A stretch of DNA of 64,000 nt from positions 167,343 to 231,342 of the forward strand of contig CALANS010000182.1 of assembly GCA_937926105.1 (NCBI GenBank). Direction: 5' to 3'. How positions within the stretch are numbered: position 1 is the first letter of the stretch; each line of letters starts with the position of its first letter. Source of the stretch: an uncultured Actinomycetes bacterium (GTDB taxonomy: Bacteria > Actinomycetota > Actinomycetes > Mycobacteriales > Nakamurellaceae). Positions 20,362 to 29,277 of the stretch are shown here, piece after piece. The notes under the pieces are model-generated. The model was given only the letters and a program-made list of their open reading frames with translations. It had not been told where the DNA came from and ran no database searches. The translations under genes and the position numbers were made by a program.

Positions 20362-21831
20362 TCACCCGCCGGGCGAGAGAGCGCTTCGTAGCTGGGCGAC
20401 CAGCGCGTCGATGTGGTGCTGCGCCGTCGTCGGTGCTCCGACCGCCACCCGCAGCAGCGTGCGGCCGGCCACCGCGGTGTGCGACAGATATGCGGCGCCC
20501 GAGTCGTTCACGGCCTGCATCAGCGCCGCCGTCGCAGCATTGTCCGCCTCGACACCCCGCCCCGTGTGCACGTGCAGGCACACCAACCCGAGCCGCCGAT
20601 GCGTGATGCGGAACCGCTCGTCACGGCCGAGCGCGTCGGCGAACCGGTCGGCCAGCGCGACACCGGATCGGATGTGGGCGGCTAGCCCGTCCGCCCCGTA
20701 GTGCCGGAGCACCGCCCAGAGCTTGAGCGCCCGGAACCTCCGGCCCAGTTGCAGGTGCCAGTCCCGGTAGTCGATCACGGTGCCGGCGTCGGACTGCGCG
20801 GTGCGCAGGTATTCCGGCGTCTGGGTCAGCGCGCCGATCAGGCTGTTCCGATCGGCCACGTATAGCGCGTCGCAGTCGAACGTGGTGAGTAGCCACTTAT
20901 GCGGGTTGGTGACGTACGAGTCGGCCAGCGGCAGCCCCGCGTTGAGCAGCGCGCGATGCTCCGCCGCCACCGCGGCCACCCCCGCCCACGCCGCGTCCAC
21001 ATGCAGCCAGGCACCGTGCCGGGCAGCGATCGGCGCGATCTCGGCCGTCGGATCGACGGCGCCGGTGCCGGTGCTGCCGACCGCGGATACGACCATGGTG
21101 GGCACCAGTCCGGCGTCCGCGTCGGCGTCCATCGCCGTGGCCAGCGCGGCGACGTTCATGGGGCCGCCGGGGGTGACGGTGTCGACGAGGCGCAGCCGGT
21201 TCGCGCCGATACCCGCCACCGTGACGGCCTTGGCGACGCTGGAATGTGCCTCGGTGGAGCAGTACACGGTGTACCGGCCGTCGAGCCCCTCGGCGCGAGC
21301 ACGCCCGCCGCTGACCCGATGCAGCGCCGCGACCAGCACGGTCAGTACTGCCGTCGACGCGGTGTCGTTGATCACGCCGCCGCCCGATCCGGTGGAGCGG
21401 AACCGATCTGGCAGGTCGAGCAGGGCGGCCAGCCAGTCCATCACCCGGGTCTCCACCTCGGTTGCGGCGGGGCTGGTGGCCCACACCATGCCCTGCACGC
21501 CCAGCCCCGAGGACAGCAGGTCGCCCAGGATGGCGGGGCCCGAGCTGTTGGCGGGGAAGTACGCGAAGAACGACGGGTGCTGCCAGTGCGTGATCCCGGG
21601 CATGACCACCTCGTCCAGGTCGGCCAGCAGCGCCTCGATGCCCTCCCCGCCGCGCGGCGGATCGACGGGGAGCGCGGCCGATATGTCGCCGGGACGGGCG
21701 GCCGAGCGGACCGGGAACGATTCGATGCGCTCGTAGTAGTCGGCCAGCCAGTCGATCACCGCATGTCCCTGGCGGCGGAATTCCTGCGGATCCAGATGGT
21801 TCGCGGCGGTGACGGGCTTCGGCGGGCTCAT
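20362..21831 (-). CDS. PLP-dependent aromatic-L-amino-acid decarboxylase family protein
   Basis: Group II PLP decarboxylase of 489 residues, full length for the family (DDC, tyrosine or tryptophan decarboxylase). Key sites: the N-terminal HWQHPSFFAYFPANSS active-site loop, PLP-stacking His in STEAHSSV (about H196), the PLP-nitrogen Asp in HVDAAWAG (about D279), and the PLP lysine in NPHKWLLTTFDC (K312). The product is likely an arylalkylamine plus CO2; the true substrate (Trp, Phe, Tyr, Dopa or another) cannot be read from sequence. ATG 21831 (MSPPKPVTAANHLDP) is the natural start. It is the last of three minus-strand genes but is separated from the metallohydrolase gene by 44 bases. Confidence 0.92.
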   Translation of the reverse strand: MSPPKPVTAANHLDPQEFRRQGHAVIDWLADYYERIESFPVRSAARPGDISAALPVDPPRGGEGIEALLADLDEVVMPGITHWQHPSFFAYFPANSSGPAILGDLLSSGLGVQGMVWATSPAATEVETRVMDWLAALLDLPDRFRSTGSGGGVINDTASTAVLTVLVAALHRVSGGRARAEGLDGRYTVYCSTEAHSSVAKAVTVAGIGANRLRLVDTVTPGGPMNVAALATAMDADADAGLVPTMVVSAVGSTGTGAVDPTAEIAPIAARHGAWLHVDAAWAGVAAVAAEHRALLNAGLPLADSYVTNPHKWLLTTFDCDALYVADRNSLIGALTQTPEYLRTAQSDAGTVIDYRDWHLQLGRRFRALKLWAVLRHYGADGLAAHIRSGVALADRFADALGRDERFRITHRRLGLVCLHVHTGRGVEADNAATAALMQAVNDSGAAYLSHTAVAGRTLLRVAVGAPTTAQHHIDALVAQLRSALSPGG

Positions 21832-21875
21832 TCCGGCACTGTAGCCAGCGGCGCGGCGAGCCGGCCGGTGCGGGT

Positions 21876-22406
21876 TCAGGCGACGGCCACCCCCTGGTCG
21901 GCCATGGCCACCCGCATCAGCAGGGCGGCCTCCGGGCCAACGATTCCGTCGAGCAGTTCCACCAGCCGCCCGGCAAACGCCGCGCCGTGCCCGACGTCGG
22001 CCGGGTCACCCAGGTGGTGCGCGATCTCGTGCAGCACCACCAGTTCGCGCAGCGCCCACGCCCGGTTGCCGCGGTGTAGCGGCAGCGCGACCGTGGCAGT
22101 GTCCGGTTCGTAGTGGGCCCGCGACGCGCTGCGCCGTTCCCGCACCGTCACCGCTCGGCCGGCCGTCTGCGGCCACCTGTCCCGCACCCACCGCAGGGCC
22201 AACACGGCGTCGATGTAGGCCTGCACGGAGCCTAGGTCCGCGAAGTGCCGTTCCGGGGGCAGCGTCAGCCGCGAACCGGCCACCTCGACGACCGGGAACT
22301 CGGCCGACCGGTCCAGGATTCGCGCGACCTGGTCCTCGGCGGCATACAGCGCCACCCGCTGGGAGTCTCGCGCCCGGTTCGGGGCAGTGCTCGGATGCTC
22401 CGTCAC
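21876..22406 (-). CDS. Putative metallohydrolase with HExxH motif (TIGR04338-like)
   Basis: A 176-residue cytosolic protein with no signal peptide. The zinc-binding motif HEIAHHLGDPADVGH provides His126, Glu127, His130 and His140, the HExxH-plus-third-His pattern of gluzincin/metzincin-like peptidases. A TPR-free N-terminal half with ALYAAEDQVARILDR precedes it. The pattern resembles an actinobacterial family annotated as TIGR04338 putative metallohydrolases. It starts at GTG 22406, 66 bases after the DUF2786 gene, so the two are probably cotranscribed. Substrate unknown. Confidence 0.78.
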   Translation of the reverse strand: MTEHPSTAPNRARDSQRVALYAAEDQVARILDRSAEFPVVEVAGSRLTLPPERHFADLGSVQAYIDAVLALRWVRDRWPQTAGRAVTVRERRSASRAHYEPDTATVALPLHRGNRAWALRELVVLHEIAHHLGDPADVGHGAAFAGRLVELLDGIVGPEAALLMRVAMADQGVAVA

Positions 22407-22472
22407 CGCAGGGCTCCGATCGTGGGTGGGTCGGGGGGCTTCGTCACCGCCGTGCCCCGGCCGGAGACGTCG

Positions 22473-23267
22473 TCACCGTCCGATACCCGCCGGCGCACCG
22501 CCGATTTCCCGCTCGGTTCCCAGCCGGGCGGTGCGGGCGGCGCGGTCGCCGGCCCGGCTGGCGTGCGCCGAGTGCCCGGCGGACGCAGCGGAACCCTGCC
22601 AGGTACCCCGGGCGGTGGTGTGTGCCCGATAGTGGTCGACCAGTTCGATCTCCTTGTCCCGCAGGGCCAGTGCCACTCCCGCCGTCGGGCGCCGCTCGAC
22701 CACCCGGTCGGTGGCCGCCTGGCGGGCCTCGTGCAGCCGCCGGCCGATCCGCTGGGCGTAGGCCCGCTGGAAGCTCAGGCGGGCGGTGATCGGGCTGACC
22801 GGCCGGAGTTCCCAGCGCCGCTGCTGCGCCGACCAGCGCTCGACCTGTTCGGTGGCGTACCGGCGGGACTTGATGAACTCGTCGGAGGACCGCACCATCT
22901 GCACGACCAGCGAGGCGTACAGCGCATGGGTGGTGTCCAGATCGGCGTCGAACCCGTAGGCGAACACCCGGGTCGAATCCCGGGCGATGTCGCAGCGCAC
23001 GTCGTTGGCCCGCGCAATGGCCAGGAACAGCTCCACATAGGTGCGCAGCCCACGCCTGCCGTGCTCGCCGATGACGACCTCGCGCTGGGTGGGGGTGGCA
23101 CGGCGCTCCTTGCTGATCGTGTGGGCCCGCGCCACCGCCAGGTCCACCGACGCCTCGGTGGCCAGCCGCTGTGCGGCCTGCAGGAAGGCGTCGGCCTCGT
23201 GTTCGTTGTCGGTGGATTCGGCCTTGCGCAGCAGTGCCGCGATGCGGGTCAGGGTCTTCTCGCTCAC
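22473..23267 (-). CDS. DUF2786 domain protein
   Basis: 264 residues from GTG 23267 (MSEKTLTRIAALLRKAESTDNE). The N-terminal 45 residues match the DUF2786 block: a lysine-rich helix, a LLRKAEST-type turn, then NEHEADAFLQAAQRLATEA. The middle has an RGLRTYVELFLAIARANDVRC segment with a conserved aromatic core (shown here only in part). The C-terminus is Arg/Ala-rich and probably disordered. Function unknown; the family is widespread in actinobacteria and phages. The open frame extends upstream of 23267 but overlaps the start region of the divergent transaminase and lacks family similarity. Confidence 0.75.
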   Translation of the reverse strand: MSEKTLTRIAALLRKAESTDNEHEADAFLQAAQRLATEASVDLAVARAHTISKERRATPTQREVVIGEHGRRGLRTYVELFLAIARANDVRCDIARDSTRVFAYGFDADLDTTHALYASLVVQMVRSSDEFIKSRRYATEQVERWSAQQRRWELRPVSPITARLSFQRAYAQRIGRRLHEARQAATDRVVERRPTAGVALALRDKEIELVDHYRAHTTARGTWQGSAASAGHSAHASRAGDRAARTARLGTEREIGGAPAGIGR

Positions 23268-23447
23268 CCGCCCATTGTTCCCCGCGGGTCCGACACCGGG
23301 GCGCACGGACCGGATCGGGAGCGGACGTCTATCGTGGGTTCTCCAATGTCGAGTCGGCTGATTCTCGGAAAGTGAGGTAGCCGAGTCGTGTGTTGCGGGC
23401 CACACTGAGAGCGATCGACACCCGCGGCGAACGGAGGACCAGCGTCG

Positions 23448-24413
23448 ATGGCTGGACGGGGCGAGCTCGGCAGGAGCGCTGACGAGTCCATGGGAACGAC
23501 CGGCGAGGGGGCGGCCCGGCAGCGATTCGGCAGGGGTGCGGCCTTCATCCAGGGAGCCGTCGTGCCGATCCACGAGGCGCGAATTCCCATCGTGGACAGC
23601 GGGTTCACGCATTCCGACGTCACCTACGATGTGGTGTCGGTCTGGCATGGGCGCTTCTTCCGGCTGGACGATCATCTGGACCGCTTCCTGCACAACGCCT
23701 CGAAACTGCGGCTGCGCCTGGAACACGACCGGACCGCGGTGCGGCAGATCCTGCTGGACCTGGTGGCTCGCACGGGGATCCGGGACGCCTACGTGAGCAT
23801 GATGGTGACCAGGGGGTGGTCGCCCTCCGGATCGCGCGATCTACGCACCTACGCCAACCAGTTCTACGCCTATGTCTTGCCGTTCGTGTGGGTGTTCTCC
23901 CCGGAGCAGCAACAGGCCGGCGTGCGGGCCGTAATCAGCCCGGTGGAGCGAATCTCGGACCGTGCAGTGGATCCGCGGGTGAAGAACTACCACTGGGGTG
24001 ACCTGATCCGGGCCACCTGGGATGCGGTGGACCGTGGAAACGAGACCGGCATCCTGCTGGACCGCTACGCGAATGTCACCGAGGGCCCCGGTTTCAATGT
24101 CTTCGCCGTGGTCGACGGAGTGCTGCGTACCCCGAAGACCGGGTGTCTACTGGGCATCACCCGACAGACAGTGCTGGAAATCGCGGCCGAGGCGGGCATT
24201 CCCGCGCAGGTGGGTGACCTTCCGGTGGCCGAATTGCGCTCCGCGCAGGAACTGTTCTTCACCACCACCGCCGGCGGCGTGATGCCGGTCCGCACCCTGG
24301 ACGACCGGCCGGTCGGTGACGAGTTCCCCGGCCCGATCACCACCAGCATCCGGGAGCAGTATTGGCGGGCGCACGACGACCCCCGATACGCCACCGACGT
24401 CGACTATGGGTAG
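23448..24413 (+). CDS. Class IV PLP aminotransferase, (R)-selective amine transaminase-like
   Basis: Fold-type IV transaminase of 321 residues. The blocks HSDVTYDVVSVWHGRFFRLD, ASKLRLRL, VTRGWSPSG, FYAYVLPFVWVF and the catalytic lysine region DPRVKNYHWGDLIRATW closely follow (R)-selective amine:pyruvate transaminases. They differ from the canonical branched-chain aminotransferases and D-amino acid aminotransferases of the same fold. The C-terminal FFTTTAGGVMPVRTLDD binds the PLP phosphate region. It should move an amino group between an amine or amino acid and a keto acid. GGAGG lies 10 bases before ATG 23448; ATG 23490 is an alternative start, nearer the conserved part. It is followed by a polyamine-type importer, suggesting a scavenged amine substrate. 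Confidence 0.85.
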   Translation: MAGRGELGRSADESMGTTGEGAARQRFGRGAAFIQGAVVPIHEARIPIVDSGFTHSDVTYDVVSVWHGRFFRLDDHLDRFLHNASKLRLRLEHDRTAVRQILLDLVARTGIRDAYVSMMVTRGWSPSGSRDLRTYANQFYAYVLPFVWVFSPEQQQAGVRAVISPVERISDRAVDPRVKNYHWGDLIRATWDAVDRGNETGILLDRYANVTEGPGFNVFAVVDGVLRTPKTGCLLGITRQTVLEIAAEAGIPAQVGDLPVAELRSAQELFFTTTAGGVMPVRTLDDRPVGDEFPGPITTSIREQYWRAHDDPRYATDVDYG

Positions 24414-24517
24414 CCGATCGCGGATCCGCGGGGCGGGCGGGTGATCGACTGGACATGGCACGCTACGAGACTGAATTGGTAGCCGATGCAGTAACGGAAG
24501 ATGGCAGGAGAATGCAG

Positions 24518-25591
24518 ATGATCGGAAGGACCACTCGTCGCAGGGGTGTGCTGGCCGCGGTCGGCCTGACCGCGGTGCTGGGCATGACGATGGCGGCCTG
24601 CGGAAGCGGTGGTGGAGGCGGTTCCGGGTCCGGGGAACTCACCTTTGTTGCCTTCGGCGGCAGCACGCAGGATGCGATGACCAAGGCCATGGTCGACCCA
24701 TTCGCCCAGGAGAGCGGCGTCAAGGTGACCAGCGACCAGCCGACCGACTACGCCAAGATCAAGGCAATGGTGGAGGCCGGCAATACCACCTGGGACGTCG
24801 TCGATGCCGACGTCCCGATCGTGATGCAGGAATGCGGCACGCTGTTCGAGAAGATCGACATGTCGAAGATCGATACCTCCGACATTCCGGATAATCTCAA
24901 GGTCACCGACTGCGGTGTGCCGAACTATCGCACCGGGGTGGTGCTGTACTACAACACCGAGGCCTATGCCGGTAAGCCGGCGCCGGATTCATGGGATGCG
25001 TTCTTCGACACCAAGACCTACCCCGGCAAGCGGGCTATCGGAGCCGATCCGCTGTACGTGGTCGAGGGAGTGATGAAGTCGATCGTGCATGACAATGACA
25101 AGGTTTACCCGATCGACTTCGACAAGGTCTTCGCGAAGCTGGACACCATCAAGAGCGACCTGGTGACCTGGAATACCGGTGCCGAGGCAGTGCAGATGAT
25201 GTCCAGCAAGCAGGTCAACATGATCATCACCTGGCCGGGCCGCGCGTCCGTCGCGGTCGACGACGGCGCCCCCTATGCCCCGGTCTGGAATGCCAGCGTC
25301 TTCGCCTACGACGTCTGGGCGATCCCGAAGGGCGCGCCACACGCCGATGAGGCCATCAAGTTCATCAACTACGCGATCGGCGCCGGCCCGCAGAGCGAGT
25401 TCGCCAAGCAGGTCGCCTACGCGCCGATCAACACCAAGGCCACCGTGCCCGCCGAGTCCACCACCATCGGCAAGTTCTCGATGACCTTCGACAAGCAGGA
25501 CAAATACGATGTGCTGCAGCGCAACCAGAAGTGGTGGGCGGATAACTGGGACATGGCACACAACAAGTTCAGCGCCTGGAGCGTCGGATAG
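24518..25591 (+). CDS. Polyamine-type ABC transporter substrate-binding lipoprotein
   Basis: 357 residues. Twin basic N-terminus (TTRRRG), hydrophobic core and lipobox MAAC place the lipid-modified cysteine at residue 28; the mature protein is anchored outside the membrane. The rest is a PotD/PotF-like cluster D binding protein: LTFVAFGGSTQDAMTKAMV, VDADVPIVMQECG, WNTGAEAVQMM, FAYDVWAIPKGAPHADEA. Start ATG 24518 is set by AGGAG 7 bases upstream; the longer open frame back to 24362 ignores this. Likely ligands are di- or polyamines or related amino compounds, by family. It is the first gene of a four-gene importer operon. Confidence 0.9.
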   Translation: MIGRTTRRRGVLAAVGLTAVLGMTMAACGSGGGGGSGSGELTFVAFGGSTQDAMTKAMVDPFAQESGVKVTSDQPTDYAKIKAMVEAGNTTWDVVDADVPIVMQECGTLFEKIDMSKIDTSDIPDNLKVTDCGVPNYRTGVVLYYNTEAYAGKPAPDSWDAFFDTKTYPGKRAIGADPLYVVEGVMKSIVHDNDKVYPIDFDKVFAKLDTIKSDLVTWNTGAEAVQMMSSKQVNMIITWPGRASVAVDDGAPYAPVWNASVFAYDVWAIPKGAPHADEAIKFINYAIGAGPQSEFAKQVAYAPINTKATVPAESTTIGKFSMTFDKQDKYDVLQRNQKWWADNWDMAHNKFSAWSVG

Positions 25592-25651
25592 CGCGGTGCC
25601 GCTTCGACCAATGGCAAGACCGATGCGTGGGCCAGACGGGCTGACGAAGGG

Positions 25652-26515
25652 ATGACGAGGGTGACGGAGACCGCCGGCGGGATCGCCCGGCGCGAGAAGT
25701 TCCGCGGCGCCGGGGCAATACCCGGCGTCGTGGTCCTGATGGCGGTCTTCGTCGCGCCCCTGCTGTTTATGCTGTGGCGCAGTTTCAGCGAGCCGACCCT
25801 GGGCCTGCAGCACTACGCGGCGGTGTTCACCGACCGCACCTCGCTGGTCATCATCCTGCGGACCCTCGAGGTCAGCGTCATCGTCGCCGTGGTGACGGTG
25901 CTGCTGGCCTACCCGTACGCGTACCTGATGACCATCGCGACGCCGTCCTGGCGGACCGTGCTGACACTGATCGTGCTGATCCCGTTCTGGACCAGCCTGA
26001 TGGCCCGGACGTTCGCCTGGTACGTGCTGTTCCAGTCCAACGGGCCGCTGGACCATCTCTTTGAGTCGCTGCATCTGGGTGGTCTCAACATTCTGGGCTC
26101 CGCGGTGGCGGTGACCATCGGCATGGCGCAGGTCATCATGCCCTTTGCGGTGTTCCCGCTGTACTCCACGATGCAGGGCATCGACCGAACGCTGCTGCAG
26201 GCCGCACAGGGGCTTGGCGCGCGGCGGCACGTGGCATTCGCCCGGATCTATCTGCCGCTGTCTCGCCCGGGGATCATCTCCAGCTGGTTCCTGGTCTTCG
26301 TGCTATCGCTGGGCTTTTACGTCACCCCGCAGATTCTCGGCTCCTCGCACAACGCCCTGCTGTCCCAATACATCGCGATCAAGATCGGCGACCAGCTGGA
26401 CTTCGGATTCGGCAGCGCCCTCGCCGTGGTGCTGGTCATCGTCACCGGGGTCATCCTCGGCGCGCTGGGCGGAGCCGCCAAGGTGGGTTCCGGCGCCACG
26501 ATCGAGAGGGTGTGA
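25652..26515 (+). CDS. ABC transporter permease (PotB-like)
   Basis: 287 residues with six hydrophobic segments, the first at about residues 24-46 (IPGVVVLMAVFVAPLLFML). The EAA loop that contacts the ATPase reads QAAQGLGARRHVAFARIYLP. It belongs to the PotB/PotH group and pairs with the next permease. ATG 25652 or GTG 25661 may start translation. Sixty bases separate it from the binding-protein gene; one base separates its stop from the next start. Confidence 0.9.
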   Translation: MTRVTETAGGIARREKFRGAGAIPGVVVLMAVFVAPLLFMLWRSFSEPTLGLQHYAAVFTDRTSLVIILRTLEVSVIVAVVTVLLAYPYAYLMTIATPSWRTVLTLIVLIPFWTSLMARTFAWYVLFQSNGPLDHLFESLHLGGLNILGSAVAVTIGMAQVIMPFAVFPLYSTMQGIDRTLLQAAQGLGARRHVAFARIYLPLSRPGIISSWFLVFVLSLGFYVTPQILGSSHNALLSQYIAIKIGDQLDFGFGSALAVVLVIVTGVILGALGGAAKVGSGATIERV

Positions 26516-26516
26516 C

Positions 26517-27332
26517 GTGCCGGCCAGCAGAGCGCGAGGGCGCAAGCCGGTGGTGCTGACGATCGTCTGCACCATCGTGGCGATCTGGCTCATCCTGCCG
26601 ACGCTCATCGTCATTCCGGTCAGCTTCTCCGCGACGAAGACGTTCAGCTTCCCACCCAAGGGCTGGTCCCTGCGCTTCTACCGGAACCTGTTTTCCAGCG
26701 ACGTGTGGCGTCAGGCGATCATCCATTCGTTCACCGTCGGGCTGTTGGTCGCCGTGGTGGCGACGGTGCTGGGCACCCTCGCCGCCATCGCGCTGGTCAA
26801 GATGCGCCGGCGGTGGTCGGGCCTGTTGAACGGGTTCCTGTTGGCGCCGTTGATCTTTCCCGGGATCGTGGTGGCCATCGCGATCTACGGTGCCTACCTC
26901 CGGCTGGGGCTCGTCGGCACCTACACCGGGTTCGTGCTGGCGCATACCGTGCTGGCGCTACCGTTCCCGATCGTCACCGTTACTGCCGGGCTGCGCGCCC
27001 TGGATCCCAACTATGCCAAGGCGGCAGCGGGCCTGGGAGCCACGCCGTGGAATCGATTCACCCAGGTGACCGTGCCACTAATCCTGCCCAGCGTGCTGTC
27101 CGGTGCGCTGTTCGCGTTCATGACGTCCTTCGACGAGATCGTCGTCGGGCTGTTCATCCAGGACGCGTCGTTTAGGACCCTACCGGTGGAGATGTATGTG
27201 AGTGTCACCAGCGAGACCGACCCCACCATCGCCGCGGCGGCCACCGTGGTCATCGTGCTGAGCACGTTGGCGATCGTGGGATTCCATGCCACCCGAGTGG
27301 TCCGACGCAAGGGAGCCGCACGCGGTGTCTGA
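26517..27332 (+). CDS. ABC transporter permease (PotC-like)
   Basis: 271 residues, GTG start at 26517 one base after the previous stop. Six membrane segments are visible, and the EAA loop is KAAAGLGATPWNRFTQVTVP. It resembles PotC/PotI. Its stop overlaps the start of the ATPase gene by 8 bases. The frame is open much further upstream, but that part overlaps the first permease in another frame and is a shadow. Confidence 0.9.
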   Translation: MPASRARGRKPVVLTIVCTIVAIWLILPTLIVIPVSFSATKTFSFPPKGWSLRFYRNLFSSDVWRQAIIHSFTVGLLVAVVATVLGTLAAIALVKMRRRWSGLLNGFLLAPLIFPGIVVAIAIYGAYLRLGLVGTYTGFVLAHTVLALPFPIVTVTAGLRALDPNYAKAAAGLGATPWNRFTQVTVPLILPSVLSGALFAFMTSFDEIVVGLFIQDASFRTLPVEMYVSVTSETDPTIAAAATVVIVLSTLAIVGFHATRVVRRKGAARGV

Positions 27333-28419
27333 GCAGGCGCAGATTGAGCTGACCGATGTGGTGATGTCCTACCCGGGCGGCGCCCGCCCGGCCGTCGATG
27401 GCATCAGCCTGGCGGTGCAGCCCGGTGAGCTGCTGACCCTGCTGGGGCCCAGCGGATCGGGCAAGAGCAGCCTGCTGAACATCATCGCCGGATTCCTCGC
27501 GCCCACCTCGGGCCGGGTGAGCATTCGCGGCACCGACGTCACCACGTTGCCACCGCATCGGCGCGACATCGGGATGGTCTTCCAGAACTACGCGCTGTTC
27601 CCGCACATGACGGTGGCGCAGAACGTCGAATTCCCACTGCGGCAGCGCAAGATCGCGGGGCCCGAACGGAACCAGCGGGTACGGCAGGCCCTGGAATTGG
27701 TGCATCTGGCGGAGCGAGCGGCCAGCAAGCCCGATCAGCTCTCCGGAGGTCAGCGGCAGCGCGTCGCCCTGGCCAGGGCCGTCGTTTTCGACCCCGAACT
27801 GCTGCTGATGGATGAGCCACTGGGCGCGCTGGACAAGGCGCTGCGCGGCGAGCTGCAGGAGGAGATTCGGCGGCTGCACCGGGTGGTCGGCAAGACGCTG
27901 GTGTTCGTCACACACGATCAGGAAGAGGCGCTCGCGCTGTCCGACCGGATCGCGGTGATCAAGGACGGTCGCGTCGACCAGATCGGCGCCGCGCACGAGG
28001 TGTACGAGCGGCCCAGCTCGCTGTTCAGCGCGCGATTCCTGGGCGAGTCCACGATTCTCACCGGCACCCGCGGGGTCGGCGAGGCAGCCGTGACGACGCC
28101 GTTCGGCGCCTTCCGGGTGGGGATATCGCTGCCCGATCGGCGCGGCGAGGTATCCCTGATGATCCGCCCCGAGCATGCCTGGCTGCAGCCCCGTAATGCT
28201 GCGGGAGCCCAGCCCCCGGAAGATGTGTCGCCCGATGTGGACTGGGTGGCCGCGGTGGTCGCCGATGTCGTCTACCAGGGCAGTAGCCGCAAGGTTCGGC
28301 TGACCATCGGCGCCGATACCCGGGGTGTCGTGCTGGAGGGCGCCGCCGATCGCAGTACCTGCGCGCCCGGCGACGAGGTGTACCTGCTGTGGAAGGTCGA
28401 CGACGCGTGGATCGTGTGA
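27325..28419 (+). CDS. Polyamine-type ABC transporter ATP-binding protein (PotA-like)
   Basis: 364 residues starting at GTG 27325. Walker A GPSGSGKSS, Q-loop MVFQNYALFPHMTV, signature LSGGQRQRVALARA, Walker B LLLMDEPLGALD and the H-loop VFVTHDQEEALALSDR are all intact. A C-terminal TOBE domain (about residues 240-364) follows, as in PotA and other importers with a regulatory tail. It completes the binding protein, two permeases and ATPase. Two copies would power import of an amine compound. Confidence 0.93.
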   Translation: MSEQAQIELTDVVMSYPGGARPAVDGISLAVQPGELLTLLGPSGSGKSSLLNIIAGFLAPTSGRVSIRGTDVTTLPPHRRDIGMVFQNYALFPHMTVAQNVEFPLRQRKIAGPERNQRVRQALELVHLAERAASKPDQLSGGQRQRVALARAVVFDPELLLMDEPLGALDKALRGELQEEIRRLHRVVGKTLVFVTHDQEEALALSDRIAVIKDGRVDQIGAAHEVYERPSSLFSARFLGESTILTGTRGVGEAAVTTPFGAFRVGISLPDRRGEVSLMIRPEHAWLQPRNAAGAQPPEDVSPDVDWVAAVVADVVYQGSSRKVRLTIGADTRGVVLEGAADRSTCAPGDEVYLLWKVDDAWIV

Positions 28420-28477
28420 CGGGGCGGTGCGGCCGATCCCCGGGGTGCGGCGCGTGCCGCCGGGCCGGTGAATACGG

Positions 28478-29233
28478 GTGACGCAGCTGGCTGTGGTCAC
28501 GGGGGGTACCTCTGGTATCGGGCGGGCAACGGTGCAGCGGCTGGCCCGGGACGGGCTACGGGTGCTGTTCTGCGGGCGGGGCGAGGCCGCCGGACGGGTG
28601 GTCGAGTCGGTCGCTCCCGGGTCTAGATTCGTCTGTTGCGACCTGGCGGTGCCCGAGCAGCGGGCCGGGCTGATCGAGGCGGTTCGCGCCGAGGTCGGCG
28701 CGGGGCTGATCGGGTTGGTCAACAACGCGGGAATGTCCTGCCGCAAGCCGTTCGACTCGACCGATGACGAGGAGATGGGCCTGCTGCTCACGGTCAATCT
28801 GAGCGGCGTCATGGTGCTGACCCGGGAACTGCTGCCGGAGCTGCTGGCAGCGCGCGGATCGATCGTGTCGGTGTCCTCCATTGCGGGCCTGCGTGGTCAC
28901 GATCAGCTGGCGGCCTACAGCGCGACCAAGGCGGCGGTGGCCAACCTGATGCAGTCGCTGGCGGTCGAGTACGGCAACCGGATCCGGTGCAACGCCGTCT
29001 GTCCCGGGCAGATCTGGACCCGCATGACCGAGGACGAGGATGCGGTGGTCCGGCAGATCGAGGCGCGGGTTCCGGCGGGCCGGTTCGGCCGGCCGGAGGA
29101 GGTGGCAGCGGTGATCGCCTGGCTGCTGTCCGCCGAGTCCAGCTACGTGAACGGAGCGGTGATCCCGGTGGACGGCGGCGAGTCCGCTGGATTCGCGCGG
29201 CTGCCGGGCAAGACCGCGGCGGAATGGGTGTGA
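28478..29233 (+). CDS. Short-chain dehydrogenase/reductase (SDR)
   Basis: 251 residues. Classical SDR features: cofactor motif TGGTSGIGRA near the N-terminus, NNAG at about residues 87-90, catalytic Ser in VSVSSIAG and Tyr/Lys in YSATKAA, then PGQIWTRM and a C-terminal NGAVIPVDGGES. An Arg-rich segment after the second strand (FCGRGEAAGR) suggests NADP(H) preference, which is inference. GTG 28478 is 58 bases after the ABC ATPase gene, so it may belong to the same transcript and oxidise the product of the transaminase. Confidence 0.88.
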   Translation: MTQLAVVTGGTSGIGRATVQRLARDGLRVLFCGRGEAAGRVVESVAPGSRFVCCDLAVPEQRAGLIEAVRAEVGAGLIGLVNNAGMSCRKPFDSTDDEEMGLLLTVNLSGVMVLTRELLPELLAARGSIVSVSSIAGLRGHDQLAAYSATKAAVANLMQSLAVEYGNRIRCNAVCPGQIWTRMTEDEDAVVRQIEARVPAGRFGRPEEVAAVIAWLLSAESSYVNGAVIPVDGGESAGFARLPGKTAAEWV

Positions 29234-29277
29234 CGGGCATCGCGGCGGCGGCCCGGGCCGGCTCGCGCCGGGCACAG

